A DNA stretch of 15,397 bases from an uncultured Bacilli bacterium (GCA_947631655.1 CANRME010000020.1:1-15397); one strand, 5' to 3'; shown: positions 7,079 to 14,068, counted from the first letter of the stretch. The notes: generated from the sequence alone by a model not told the origin. Program-made: numbers and translations.

Positions 7079-7491
7079 TGAATAATAGAGATATAATTAT
7101 GAAAAATTATCTTCATCCATTTCATAAAGAAACGAAGAATGATGAAGAATATTCAACTGCTAATAGTAATAATGCTTCTTGTATTGATAACTTAAATATC
7201 TATTTAAAAATTAAAGATAATAAAATAGTAGATGGCTATTTTGATGGGGAAGCATGTGCTGTGGCTACATCTTCCGCAAGTATTATGCTACAAGAATTAA
7301 TTGGTAAAACTTTAGAGGAAGTAGAAGCTTATATTAAAGATTATAAAGAATTTATCGATAACGGGACACCTAGTTCTAAATTAAACTTAAGTACTTGTTA
7401 TAGTGATATTCATAATCAAGAAAATCGTAAAACTTGTGCTAAATTACCATATTATGGTGTAGAAAAAATAGTCGAAAATCTAAAAAAATAA
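7078..7491 (+). CDS. sufU: SufU sulfur-acceptor protein (zinc type)
   Basis: A 137-residue IscU-like protein. In Bacillus, SufU is a zinc-dependent sulfurtransferase that takes the persulfide from SufS and passes it on to iron-sulfur assembly and other thiolation pathways. Zinc ligands known in B. subtilis SufU (Cys41, Asp43, Cys66, Cys128 as I recall) have counterparts at C35, D37, C60 and C120, so the site is complete. The insertion between the second and third cysteines that separates SufU from IscU is present. TAATG couples its start to the sufS stop. No clear ribosome site precedes it, in keeping with coupled translation. No obvious terminator hairpin follows before the RNA gene promoter at 7508. 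Confidence 0.92.
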   Translation: MNNRDIIMKNYLHPFHKETKNDEEYSTANSNNASCIDNLNIYLKIKDNKIVDGYFDGEACAVATSSASIMLQELIGKTLEEVEAYIKDYKEFIDNGTPSSKLNLSTCYSDIHNQENRKTCAKLPYYGVEKIVENLKK

Positions 7492-7507
7492 TTCGTTTAT
7501 TTATATA

Positions 7508-7536
7508 TTGTAAAAATACTAATTTTGTTATATAAT
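7508..7536 (+). promoter_or_regulatory. sigma-A-type promoter of the orphan RNA
   Basis: TTGTAA (7508-7513) and TATAAT (7531-7536) stand 17 bases apart, one of the best promoters in the window. Transcription would begin near 7543. No forward coding gene follows before the ftsW-like gene more than 1 kb away. Confidence 0.65.
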
Positions 7537-7542
7537 GTATAT

Positions 7543-7658
7543 AGGTGAAAGAAATTTCATAAAATAAAAAAAGGTATATTTGATTTTGGCGAATCAAATG
7601 CTTACCTTATGGGTGTGCACTTGATATCAACTAGGTTGATTCAAGTGCTTTATTATTT
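7543..7658 (+). ncRNA. candidate small RNA with two hairpins, family unknown
   Basis: A promoter just upstream and a terminator-like hairpin at the end define a transcript of about 115 bases with no convincing reading frame. The first helix pairs AAGGTA (7571-7576) with TACCTT (7603-7608) and encloses ATTTGATT (7578-7585) paired with AATCAAAT (7592-7599) around a TTGGCG loop. The second hairpin is the terminator at 7617-7648. The 5' part is A-rich and single-stranded, with GGTGAAAG near 7553. I compared it by eye with common riboswitch, SRP, 6S and T-box patterns and saw no match. Because the next genes lie on the other strand it cannot be their leader; it is a stand-alone RNA or a leader that lost its gene. 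The 243-base gap 7492-7734 holds only this unit and the def terminator. Confidence 0.5.
7617..7658 (+). terminator. terminator hairpin of the small RNA
   Basis: GCACTTGA (7617-7624) pairs with TCAAGTGC (7641-7648). Inside it, ATCAAC (7626-7631) pairs with GTTGAT (7635-7640) around a TAG loop, with one bulged T. The tail TTTATTATTT is a somewhat interrupted U-tract. Confidence 0.6.
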
Positions 7659-7702
7659 AAATAGTATCAAAACTATGATAAATAGTAGGAGGAATATTAT
7701 AA

Positions 7703-7736
7703 CAAATAAAAAATGAGGAATGAAAATTCCTCTTTT
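7703..7736 (-). terminator. terminator of def, reverse strand
   Basis: GAGGAAT (7715-7721) and ATTCCTC (7726-7732) form a seven-base-pair stem with a four-base loop. Read on the reverse strand it follows the def stop codon and runs into ATTTTTTATTT. A short T-run on the other side makes it weakly bidirectional. Confidence 0.75.
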
Positions 7737-8289
7737 ATAATTCACGCATTTTATCTGCATCTTTGTAAGGATTTTTAGGGTCGATTTTATCGGTAAACAA
7801 AATACCATCTAAATGATCCATTTCGTGTTGGAAAGCGACCGCAATATCTTCTCTTACTCGAATAGTGTAGGGTTCACCATTTTCATCAAAGGCTTTTACC
7901 GTAATTCTGGCGTGTCTTGGCACAATACCCTCGACCTCTCTATTAACGCTTAAACAACCTTCACCCTCACCAACATAAATCATTTCTTCGCTTTCACTAA
8001 TAATTTTGGGGTTTATTACTACATAGTTTCTAAAAGTATGATCTTCTAATTCTTCTACAATGACAAATATTCTTTTTAAAATACCAATTTGAACATATGC
8101 TAAACCCATTCCTGCTCTTAAATTATAATATTCTTGTTCCTCAGGTATCTGACTCATTTCCAAATAAAGAAGCATATCCTTAATATTTTGTTTATCTTCC
8201 TTGCTTAAAGGGAAAATAACATCACTACTTTTTTTATGTAAAATTTTATCTTTTTCATCATAAATAGTTATATTAGGTAATTTACGCAT
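7735..8289 (-). CDS. def: peptide deformylase
   Basis: A 184-residue metal-dependent hydrolase that removes the N-formyl group from new proteins in the cytoplasm. The three family motifs are present: GMGLAYVQ (60-67) for GxGxAAxQ, EGCLS (110-114) with metal ligand C112, and QHEMDH (154-159) with ligands H155 and H159 and catalytic E156. The first motif differs from the usual form: Tyr65 replaces the second Ala and Val66 the common Pro. Length and the insert before the second motif fit the type 2 enzymes of Gram-positive bacteria. GAGGTGG lies seven bases before the ATG. It has its own promoter and terminator and so is probably transcribed alone. Confidence 0.93.
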   Translation of the reverse strand: MRKLPNITIYDEKDKILHKKSSDVIFPLSKEDKQNIKDMLLYLEMSQIPEEQEYYNLRAGMGLAYVQIGILKRIFVIVEELEDHTFRNYVVINPKIISESEEMIYVGEGEGCLSVNREVEGIVPRHARITVKAFDENGEPYTIRVREDIAVAFQHEMDHLDGILFTDKIDPKNPYKDADKMREL

Positions 8290-8324
8290 TAATATCCACC
8301 TCTTTTTCTTTTAAAACTAGAGGT

Positions 8325-8353
8325 ATTATAGCAGAAAATTATTAATTTGTAAA
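8325..8353 (-). promoter_or_regulatory. def: strong sigma-A promoter for def
   Basis: On the reverse strand, TTTACA (8353-8348) and TATAAT (8330-8325) are separated by 17 bases, and TGC just before the -10 makes it an extended -10 as well. RNA would start near 8318. The -35 end touches the terminator of the upstream YjcZ-like gene. Confidence 0.7.
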
Positions 8354-8379
8354 ATAAAAGAGAGAAAAACATTCCCTCT
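8349..8379 (-). terminator. terminator of the YjcZ-like gene
   Basis: On the reverse strand AGAGGGAA (8379-8372) pairs with the C/T-rich stretch at 8366-8359, eight base pairs including one G-U, followed by TTTTATTTT. The stem begins inside the stop codon. Confidence 0.6.
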
Positions 8380-8563
8380 AATTATTGTTGTTATTAAAAG
8401 ACCAACCGGCTCCGATAATAATTACTAATAAGATAAATAATACTATCCAAATAGCTGCTCCTAGGCCATAACCTTGATTATAACCATAGCTTGGAGTTGG
8501 ACAACATCCCATATTACCATAGCCAGTTCCGCCATAGTAACCATTGTTTCCATAGTAATACAT
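8378..8563 (-). CDS. tiny Gly/Tyr-rich membrane protein, YjcZ-like
   Basis: A 61-residue protein with a Tyr/Gly/Asn-rich N-terminal half (residues 1-32, with CC at 19-20), one hydrophobic helix (about 33-53) and a poly-Asn tail. The order 'YG-rich stretch, then GLGAAIWIVLFILLVIIIGA' resembles the YjcZ family of very small Bacillus proteins, annotated as sporulation proteins, in which a GYGGGFALIVVLFILLIIV-like segment recurs. The match is by eye and the family's function is poorly known. AAAGGAGG lies nine bases before the ATG, the strongest ribosome site in this stretch, so it is probably made in quantity. I found no convincing sigma-A, sigma-E, sigma-G or sigma-K promoter upstream. It has its own terminator. 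Confidence 0.7.
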   Translation of the reverse strand: MYYYGNNGYYGGTGYGNMGCCPTPSYGYNQGYGLGAAIWIVLFILLVIIIGAGWSFNNNNN

Positions 8564-8628
8564 ATTAAATAACCTCCTTTATGTATCTACTATATTTTAC
8601 TCAAAAACGTTACTTTTGACATTATTTA

Positions 8629-8660
8629 TATTAAAAAAACTACTCCTATTAAAAAAACTA
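8629..8660. repeat. two perfect 14-base direct repeats upstream of the ftsW-like gene
   Basis: TATTAAAAAAACTA occurs at 8629-8642 and again at 8647-8660, an 18-base period. The second copy covers the position where a -35 box would lie for the -10 at 8670. It could be an activator site or a replication-slippage duplication. Confidence 0.6.
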
Positions 8661-8669
8661 TGTTAATAT

Positions 8670-8675
8670 TATAAT
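8670..8675 (+). promoter_or_regulatory. ftsW: -10 box of the ftsW-like gene
   Basis: A perfect TATAAT stands just before the ribosome site AGGGTGA. The -35 position reads TATTAA, a poor match, and there is no TG extension, so activity may depend on a factor bound at the direct repeats. Confidence 0.5.
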
Positions 8676-8687
8676 AGGGTGAACAAA

Positions 8688-9845
8688 ATGAAGAATCGAA
8701 TCGCAAAAATGGATTTATGGTTATTTATGGTAACAATAATTTTAATCATCTTTGGTCTTATTATGGTTTATACGGCTTCTTCATTTTTAACTATTGCTAC
8801 CCAAAATGTTCCCTCTAATTATTATTTTATTAAACAAGCAATATTCGCTATATTTAGTTTAACTATCAGTTTAATATTTATTATAAGGATTCCCACGAAA
8901 TCATATAAGTATTTCGCACCCTTTTTAATAATCGGCGTAATCGTGGCTTTAGCAGGTTTATTTTTATATGGTGTTGTAAGTAATGGTACTAAAGGTTGGT
9001 ACGATTTTGGACCAGTTAGTTTTCAACCGAGTGAATTTGCAAAATCGATTCTGATTATTTTTTTAGGGTGTTATTACAATCATTTAATTATTAAAAAAGA
9101 AATAGACCCTTACCGTTATTTATTTCCTTTAATTATTGGGATTATTATCTTTGCTTTAGTTTTAATGCAACCTGATGCTGGTAGTGCTTTAATTATTAGT
9201 GGGATTGTGGCTTTAATATTTTTTGCGGTCCCTATACCAAAATATACTAAAAACAAATGTTACAAAATTATTGCGATTGGAGTTTTAGTAGGTGTAATAG
9301 GTCTTATGTTATTCGGTAAAAGTATTTTTTCTTCAAGACAGTTAGGTAGATTTAATTTTCAAAGTCCTTGTACCAGATACCGTGAACCTAGCGGTTACCA
9401 AGTATGTAACGGCTTTATTGCGATTAAAAATGGGGGAATATTCGGCGTCGGTCTAGGTAATTCTACCCAAAAATATTTATATCTACCCGAAGCCCATACC
9501 GACTTTATTTTTCCGATTATTGTTGAAGAATTAGGTTTAATTGGTGGAGTTCTAGTTATTTTTGCTTATCTGTTTATGTTATATAGAATACTTTTAATAG
9601 CGAGACGGGCGACCAATACACGGAATGCTTTAATTGCCTATGGGGTATTTGCTTTTATCTTACTTCATATTGTTATTAATCTAATCGGCGTACTAGCCCT
9701 TGCTCCTTTAACGGGCGTACCACTTCCTTTATTAAGTTATGGCGGTTCCTTTAATTTAAATATTATTGTTATGATATTTGTTGTCGAACGCATTGCTATT
9801 GAAAATAGTGAATATGCCTTACGCAAAAAAGTGGAAAATATGTAG
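8688..9845 (+). CDS. ftsW: SEDS family peptidoglycan polymerase, FtsW-like
   Basis: A 385-residue multi-pass membrane protein of the SEDS family (FtsW, RodA, SpoVE), which polymerises lipid II into glycan strands with a partner transpeptidase. Visible family blocks are GWYDFGPVSFQPSEF, the MQPDAGSA motif, the AI-GG block and PEAHTDFIFPIIVEELG, in which D272 fits the catalytic aspartate, then the late GVPLPLLSYGGS motif. PEAHTDFIF favours FtsW or SpoVE over RodA. The outer loop before the catalytic motif carries two cysteines (C228, C240) that could form a disulfide. GTG at 8679 is in frame but lies within the ribosome site AGGGTGA; ATG at 8688 is properly placed. No partner transpeptidase is nearby. 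Since sigG is in the window, SpoVE is possible. Confidence 0.85.
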   Translation: MKNRIAKMDLWLFMVTIILIIFGLIMVYTASSFLTIATQNVPSNYYFIKQAIFAIFSLTISLIFIIRIPTKSYKYFAPFLIIGVIVALAGLFLYGVVSNGTKGWYDFGPVSFQPSEFAKSILIIFLGCYYNHLIIKKEIDPYRYLFPLIIGIIIFALVLMQPDAGSALIISGIVALIFFAVPIPKYTKNKCYKIIAIGVLVGVIGLMLFGKSIFSSRQLGRFNFQSPCTRYREPSGYQVCNGFIAIKNGGIFGVGLGNSTQKYLYLPEAHTDFIFPIIVEELGLIGGVLVIFAYLFMLYRILLIARRATNTRNALIAYGVFAFILLHIVINLIGVLALAPLTGVPLPLLSYGGSFNLNIIVMIFVVERIAIENSEYALRKKVENM

Positions 9846-9851
9846 TTAAAC

Positions 9852-9880
9852 TTTACTAAAAACTCTAAATAATTTATAAT
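9852..9880 (+). promoter_or_regulatory. sigma-A-type promoter of the glycan operon
   Basis: TTTACT (9852-9857) and TATAAT (9875-9880) are 17 bases apart and lie immediately after the ftsW-like stop codon, so the three glycosyltransferase genes can be transcribed on their own. Confidence 0.6.
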
Positions 9881-9897
9881 ATATCGAGGTGAAAGAA

Positions 9898-11097
9898 ATG
9901 AAAAAGAAGATAATAATTCCTGTCCTTCATTTAAGTTATGGCGGCATTGAAAAAGCTGTTACCAGTTTAGCTAATGAACTTGTTCATGATTATGCAGTCG
10001 AAATCATTTCTTTTTATCAAATTCACAAAACGCCACCTTATAAATTAAACAATAAAATTAAAGTAAAATATTTAATAAAAGATGATATAGCTAAAAGAGT
10101 AGAAGATTATAAACTATATGTTAAAAATTTAGAATTTTTAAAACTTCTCAAAGCGTTATATCGTGATTATTTTAAAAAATTAAAATTCTTAAAGTTTTTT
10201 AAAGATTCTTTCTTTAGTTTATATATCTTAATATTTAAAAAATATTTAATGAGTAGAGCCATAAAAAATACTAAAGGAGATATTTATATATCTTCTCGCT
10301 GCGAGTTTAATAAAATTGTTTCCAAACACGCTACTAAAGGGGCTTTAACAATTGCCTGGGAACATAATCATCATCATAATATTAAGAGCAATGCTAATAA
10401 AGTCATAAATTCTATAAAATATTGTGATTATTTAGTAACGGTTAGTGAAGATTTACAAAACTTTTATGAAAAAGAATGTGCTTTAAAAAACTTTAATACG
10501 AAAGTTGTTTGGATTCCTAATTTTTTAGAAAATATTCCTTCCAATAAGGCGCCTTTAAATAATTCTAATATTATTAATGTTGGTCGTTTATCTAATGAGA
10601 AAGGTCAGTTAGATTTAATTAATGTTTTTGATATTCTACATCGTAAAAACAGCGAAGTAGTTTTGTACCTAGTAGGTGATGGAGCGGACTACCCGGAAAT
10701 CGAAAAAGAAATTATCAATCGTAATTTAGCTAATTACGTTCATATGACAGGTTTTAAAAGTGGTGCATCTTTAGAAGAGTTATACCTAAATAGTTCTTTA
10801 TTTGTTATGACCTCTTTTACAGAATCTTTTGGTTTAGTTTTAATTGAAGCTATGAGTTATGGCATACCTTGTCTTGCTTTTGACAGTGCGGAAGGGGCAA
10901 GAGAAATTATTTCCAATAACTATAATGGCTTTTTAATTAAAAATCGTAATGAGCATGAAATGGCATCGAAAATATTAGAACTTTTAGATAACAAAAAAGA
11001 ATTAAAAAGACTTTCTTCTAATGCTTTAAAAACCTCTTTAAAATATACAAAAGAAAGTGTGATGGAAAAATGGGAAAATCTTCTAAATCAAAAATAA
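9898..11097 (+). CDS. GT4 family glycosyltransferase
   Basis: A 399-residue retaining glycosyltransferase with two Rossmann-like halves (GT-B fold). The N-terminal half opens with a glycine-rich SYGGIEKA loop near residue 15, typical of GT4 acceptor-side loops. The C-terminal half has NVGRLSNEKGQ, a GDG turn and the donor-binding E-x7-E motif (E309 and E317 in ESFGLVLIE). Donor and acceptor sugars cannot be deduced. GTG at 9889 is in frame but lies in the ribosome site GAGGTGAAAG, so ATG at 9898 is chosen. The 3' end overlaps the Alg14-like gene by 28 bases. No membrane helix is evident, so it probably works at the inner face of the membrane on lipid-linked sugars or polymers such as capsule or teichoic-type glycans. 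Confidence 0.85.
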   Translation: MKKKIIIPVLHLSYGGIEKAVTSLANELVHDYAVEIISFYQIHKTPPYKLNNKIKVKYLIKDDIAKRVEDYKLYVKNLEFLKLLKALYRDYFKKLKFLKFFKDSFFSLYILIFKKYLMSRAIKNTKGDIYISSRCEFNKIVSKHATKGALTIAWEHNHHHNIKSNANKVINSIKYCDYLVTVSEDLQNFYEKECALKNFNTKVVWIPNFLENIPSNKAPLNNSNIINVGRLSNEKGQLDLINVFDILHRKNSEVVLYLVGDGADYPEIEKEIINRNLANYVHMTGFKSGASLEELYLNSSLFVMTSFTESFGLVLIEAMSYGIPCLAFDSAEGAREIISNNYNGFLIKNRNEHEMASKILELLDNKKELKRLSSNALKTSLKYTKESVMEKWENLLNQK

Positions 11098-11546
11098 TGT
11101 TTGTTGCCGGAGCCGGAGGACACTTAACGGAAATTTTAAAACTAAATTCCTTGTTTTCCAAGTATTCTTATTCCTTAGTCACGGAAAAATGTCCTGCTAC
11201 TTCTTTTTTAGAAGAAGAGTATCCTCATCACGTATTCTATTTAGTACGTAATAGTAGTTTTGCACATCCCATAAGACTTCTTATAACTTGCTTTAAAAGT
11301 ATATATCTTTATTTTAAATTACGCCCTAGATACGTTATTACCACTGGACCTAATATTGCGGGACCAATGTGTTGTATCGGAAAACTTTTTGGTAGTAAGA
11401 TAATTTATATTGAGTCTTTCGCGAACATTAATACCAAAACTCTAACCGGACGCATCGTTTATAAATTTGCAGATTTATTTTTAGTTCAATGGGAAAGTAT
11501 GTTAGAACTTTATCCGAAAGCCGTTTATAAAGGGATGGTGTTTTAA
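11070..11546 (+). CDS. Alg14/PssD/CpsF-like glycosyltransferase subunit
   Basis: A 158-residue membrane-associated half of a split GT-B glycosyltransferase. It has GAGGHL (14-19) after the first strand, a hydrophobic stretch around 65-80 and the TTGPN...KLFGSKIIYIES block typical of Alg14 and of capsule proteins such as Streptococcus Cps14F and Rhizobium PssD. In known pairs this subunit binds the acceptor and recruits the catalytic half, which is encoded directly downstream. The start is uncertain: ATG at 11070 has a weak ribosome site but supplies the full first strand, while ATG at 11097 forms TAATG with the previous stop and would leave only MFVA before the glycine loop. Either way translation is coupled to the GT4 gene. 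Confidence 0.85.
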   Translation: MGKSSKSKIMFVAGAGGHLTEILKLNSLFSKYSYSLVTEKCPATSFLEEEYPHHVFYLVRNSSFAHPIRLLITCFKSIYLYFKLRPRYVITTGPNIAGPMCCIGKLFGSKIIYIESFANINTKTLTGRIVYKFADLFLVQWESMLELYPKAVYKGMVF

Positions 11547-12022
11547 TGATTTTAGTAACTCTTGGTACCCAAGATAAATTATTTATTAGACTTATTAAAG
11601 AAGTGGAAAACTTAGTTATTAAAGAAATAATAAAAGAAGAAGTTTTAGTCCAAACCGGGGATACTGATTACCAAAGTCCTTATCTTAAAACTTGTAAATA
11701 TTTAAGTGATGCTGAGTACAATAAATATATTAAAGAATGTAGTTTTATTATTACTCATGGTGGTGTAGGGACAATTACCAAAGCTTTAGAAATGCATAAA
11801 AAAGTCATCGCCGTTGCTCGTTTAAAAAAATATAAAGAACACATAAATGACCATCAATTACAAATAATTTCATCTTTTAAAGAAAAAGGTTATTTACTAG
11901 ATGGTACTTATGACTTAGAGAAATGTGTTAAAGAAATACCTAATTTTGAACCTAAAACCTATGAGTCAAATACTAAAAACTTTGTTAATTATTTAGAAAC
12001 TTGGTTAAAAGAAAATCCATAA
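11546..12022 (+). CDS. Alg13/PssE/CpsG-like glycosyltransferase subunit
   Basis: A 158-residue catalytic half of the split glycosyltransferase, equal to the C-terminal domain of GT28 enzymes such as MurG. It opens with ILVTLGTQD and carries the UDP-sugar loop HGGVGT (71-76) and the EHINDHQ block (98-104) typical of Alg13 and Cps14G. With the Alg14-like partner it would transfer a sugar from a UDP donor to a lipid-linked sugar at the membrane. In Streptococcus pneumoniae type 14 the pair adds galactose; in Rhizobium PssDE it adds glucuronic acid. The sugar here is unknown. The start overlaps the previous stop (TAATG). Its last 34 bases overlap the reverse-strand DUF6512-like gene. Confidence 0.88.
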   Translation: MILVTLGTQDKLFIRLIKEVENLVIKEIIKEEVLVQTGDTDYQSPYLKTCKYLSDAEYNKYIKECSFIITHGGVGTITKALEMHKKVIAVARLKKYKEHINDHQLQIISSFKEKGYLLDGTYDLEKCVKEIPNFEPKTYESNTKNFVNYLETWLKENP

Positions 12023-12504
12023 GTCTTAGTTACAGGGTCTTTAAATAGAAACATTTTTGGAGGATATATACTCCCTAATAAGTAAAATAAAATAATTACT
12101 AAAGTAATAATGTAATAAATATTGTTATTACTTTTTTTATTTAAATTCTTAAAATAAGTTAGTAAAGCCAAAAAAATACTTAAATAAAACAATAAAATAT
12201 TAATTATCGTTATGGGTTTTTGAAATATTAATAGTGAACTATAAAAAATGATAATAACACTACTAATAAAAGTTACTAAAGAAAGTGCTATACTTTTAAT
12301 ATTAAATCTTTGATATTTAAAATATTCCCATAAGTAAAATAAGAATAGAGGAGTTAACCCAATTTTAATATGTTCCCAGGTACTTTCATTAATCGCACTA
12401 AAAAGTCCTACTAAAAAATTATAGTTAGATAATTTATAAGTAAAATGTAGTAGTGTTCCAATAATACTAATAACTAATAATACACTAAAAAAATATTTTT
12501 TCAT
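11989..12504 (-). CDS. DUF6512-like integral membrane protein
   Basis: A 171-residue protein with about five membrane helices. The loop after the first helix carries NESTWEHIK (39-47), preceded by a histidine at 20. This resembles the NES-WEHLK motif of the DUF6512 family of small Bacillota membrane proteins, whose function is unknown. The conserved His, Glu and Trp next to the membrane hint at an enzymatic or metal site, but that is speculation. The gene faces the glycan operon and shares 34 bases with its last gene, with no terminator visible between them. There is no Shine-Dalgarno before the ATG, and a TATAAT lies only about a dozen bases upstream, so the mRNA may be leaderless. Confidence 0.75.
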   Translation of the reverse strand: MKKYFFSVLLVISIIGTLLHFTYKLSNYNFLVGLFSAINESTWEHIKIGLTPLFLFYLWEYFKYQRFNIKSIALSLVTFISSVIIIFYSSLLIFQKPITIINILLFYLSIFLALLTYFKNLNKKSNNNIYYIITLVIILFYLLGSIYPPKMFLFKDPVTKTYGFSFNQVSK

Positions 12505-12515
12505 AAAATATTTAT

Positions 12516-12521
12516 ATTATA
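12516..12521 (-). promoter_or_regulatory. -10 box giving a probably leaderless mRNA
   Basis: TATAAT on the reverse strand ends 11 bases before the ATG at 12504, so RNA would begin roughly at 12509. The -35 is weak (TTAAGC at 16-base spacing). The short distance and missing ribosome site fit leaderless translation. Confidence 0.4.
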
Positions 12522-12630
12522 AAAAAGTTAAAGATATGCTTAACAAAATATTTACATAAGAATTAAGAATATTCATAAAAACGAGTTAAAAATATGTTAA
12601 ACTGAATACTAGAAAGTAGCGTGTTTATTC

Positions 12631-14052
12631 ATGAATCCAGAATCAAATAATTTTAATCAAAATAATTCAAATTTAGAAAATAATAATGTGTTTAATTCCA
12701 CCCCTTTAAATGACTCCCTTAATAATCAATCAATAAATAATGGGATAGGTAGTAATCCTTCTGTTGATAATGTTCCTAATCCAAATGTGGGAATAGCTCC
12801 CGCGCCACAACAACCGGCGTTTCAACCTAATACGCCAGAACTTACGAGTACTCCAACTGGTGATAGTAACAATGTAAATGTTCCTAAGAAAAATAATTCT
12901 AAAGTGTTAATAGCTGTAGTTATTGTTTTTGTTGTGATTTTAATTGGTGTGGGGATAGGAATATTATTAAATAAATCTAAATCTAATAGTAATAGCAGTA
13001 CTGAAAATAGTACTGGAAACCAAAATGGTGGTACTCAAGATAATAGTAATAATACTCTAAAAGGCAATATAAAACAAATTTCGTTTGGTTCTGATGAAAT
13101 TGTAGCATTAATGGATAATGGCGATTTATATTATATCGGGGATGGTGAAAACTCCAACGAAATTTATAAAGATAGTGAAAAACATAGTAAGATAAAGAAA
13201 ATAGCTTCTAATGTTGAAAATATTTATTACAGTGGAATAGCAATATATTATATAAACGAAAAAAAGGAATTATATTATATCGGAGGTAGTTATAATGGTG
13301 GCAGTGCGGAAGAATTTAAAAAAGATGCCGATAATATGAGTAAAATTAAGACTGTGAGTAATATATGTGCTTTTGCTATAAATGATAAAAATGAACTATT
13401 GGCTAAAAATTATTCTACAACCTTTTGTGGATTAACCGAAAGGTATGAAGAATTTACGAAAATAGCGGATAATGTTAAAGATGTATTTGTAGGATCAAAT
13501 TATGGAGGTTATATAAGCAATAGTAATGAATTATATTATATTAAACCTAAGGCTGATTTTGCTAAAGTATTAGATAATGTTAAATCAGTTGCACCTTTAA
13601 TTTATAGTAATGCTTTTCTAATTTTAACCAACGATAATAAGTTGTATATATATAGTGCGGAATATAATAAAGACTTTGTCTTAACTTTATTAAGAGATGA
13701 TGTAACTTTATTAAAGGATAATTATTTTAAAACTTATTTTAAAACTACTAATGGCGATTGTTTTATTGTCGATATTTTTAGTGATTTAATTTTTATTAAA
13801 GATAAAGCGGAAATTTTATTTAAAAATGAATACGCAACAGAATATTATGGAAAAGTAGATGCTTCTGATATTAATGAAATATTATATTATGTTAATGTAA
13901 ATCGTTTTGGTAATAAATATGAAAAGGCCCTAATATATCTATCTAATAATGGTAAAATTGTTTTACAAGATGATAAAAATAAACAAGAAATGGATTTTAA
14001 TATAAATAATATAGAGAAAATGTATGAATTTGTTAAAATTAAAGAAAAATAA
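12631..14052 (+). CDS. membrane-anchored RCC1-like beta-propeller protein
   Basis: A 473-residue protein with three parts. Residues 1-90 are disordered and very rich in Asn, Ser and Pro, then KKNNSK and one membrane helix (about 92-113). A Ser/Asn/Gly linker (114-145) follows, and then a domain of about 320 residues. In that domain a pattern of the type 'VKxIxxGSxxxxxLxxNGELYYIG' recurs about five times (clear near 149, 190, 237, 282 and 315). This is the hallmark of RCC1-like propeller blades, though the copies are diverged and the last third is less regular. Positive charges before the helix suggest the Asn-rich tail is inside and the propeller outside. Its role is unknown; adhesion or protein binding is likely. 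The ribosome site is weak (AAAGTAG). No good promoter is seen in the 126-base gap upstream beyond a poor extended -10 (TGTTAAACT at 12595). Confidence 0.7.
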   Translation: MNPESNNFNQNNSNLENNNVFNSTPLNDSLNNQSINNGIGSNPSVDNVPNPNVGIAPAPQQPAFQPNTPELTSTPTGDSNNVNVPKKNNSKVLIAVVIVFVVILIGVGIGILLNKSKSNSNSSTENSTGNQNGGTQDNSNNTLKGNIKQISFGSDEIVALMDNGDLYYIGDGENSNEIYKDSEKHSKIKKIASNVENIYYSGIAIYYINEKKELYYIGGSYNGGSAEEFKKDADNMSKIKTVSNICAFAINDKNELLAKNYSTTFCGLTERYEEFTKIADNVKDVFVGSNYGGYISNSNELYYIKPKADFAKVLDNVKSVAPLIYSNAFLILTNDNKLYIYSAEYNKDFVLTLLRDDVTLLKDNYFKTYFKTTNGDCFIVDIFSDLIFIKDKAEILFKNEYATEYYGKVDASDINEILYYVNVNRFGNKYEKALIYLSNNGKIVLQDDKNKQEMDFNINNIEKMYEFVKIKEK

Positions 14053-14068
14053 TAATCATTATGAATAG

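Noticed and set aside
7543..7658. Known riboswitch or T-box leader
   Set aside because: No match by eye to the conserved cores of common classes, and no downstream forward gene for it to control.
7609..7716. 35-codon forward frame (starting MGVHLISTRL) across the small RNA terminator, considered as a type I toxin
   Set aside because: No ribosome site, it crosses two terminator hairpins, and it lacks a clear membrane helix.
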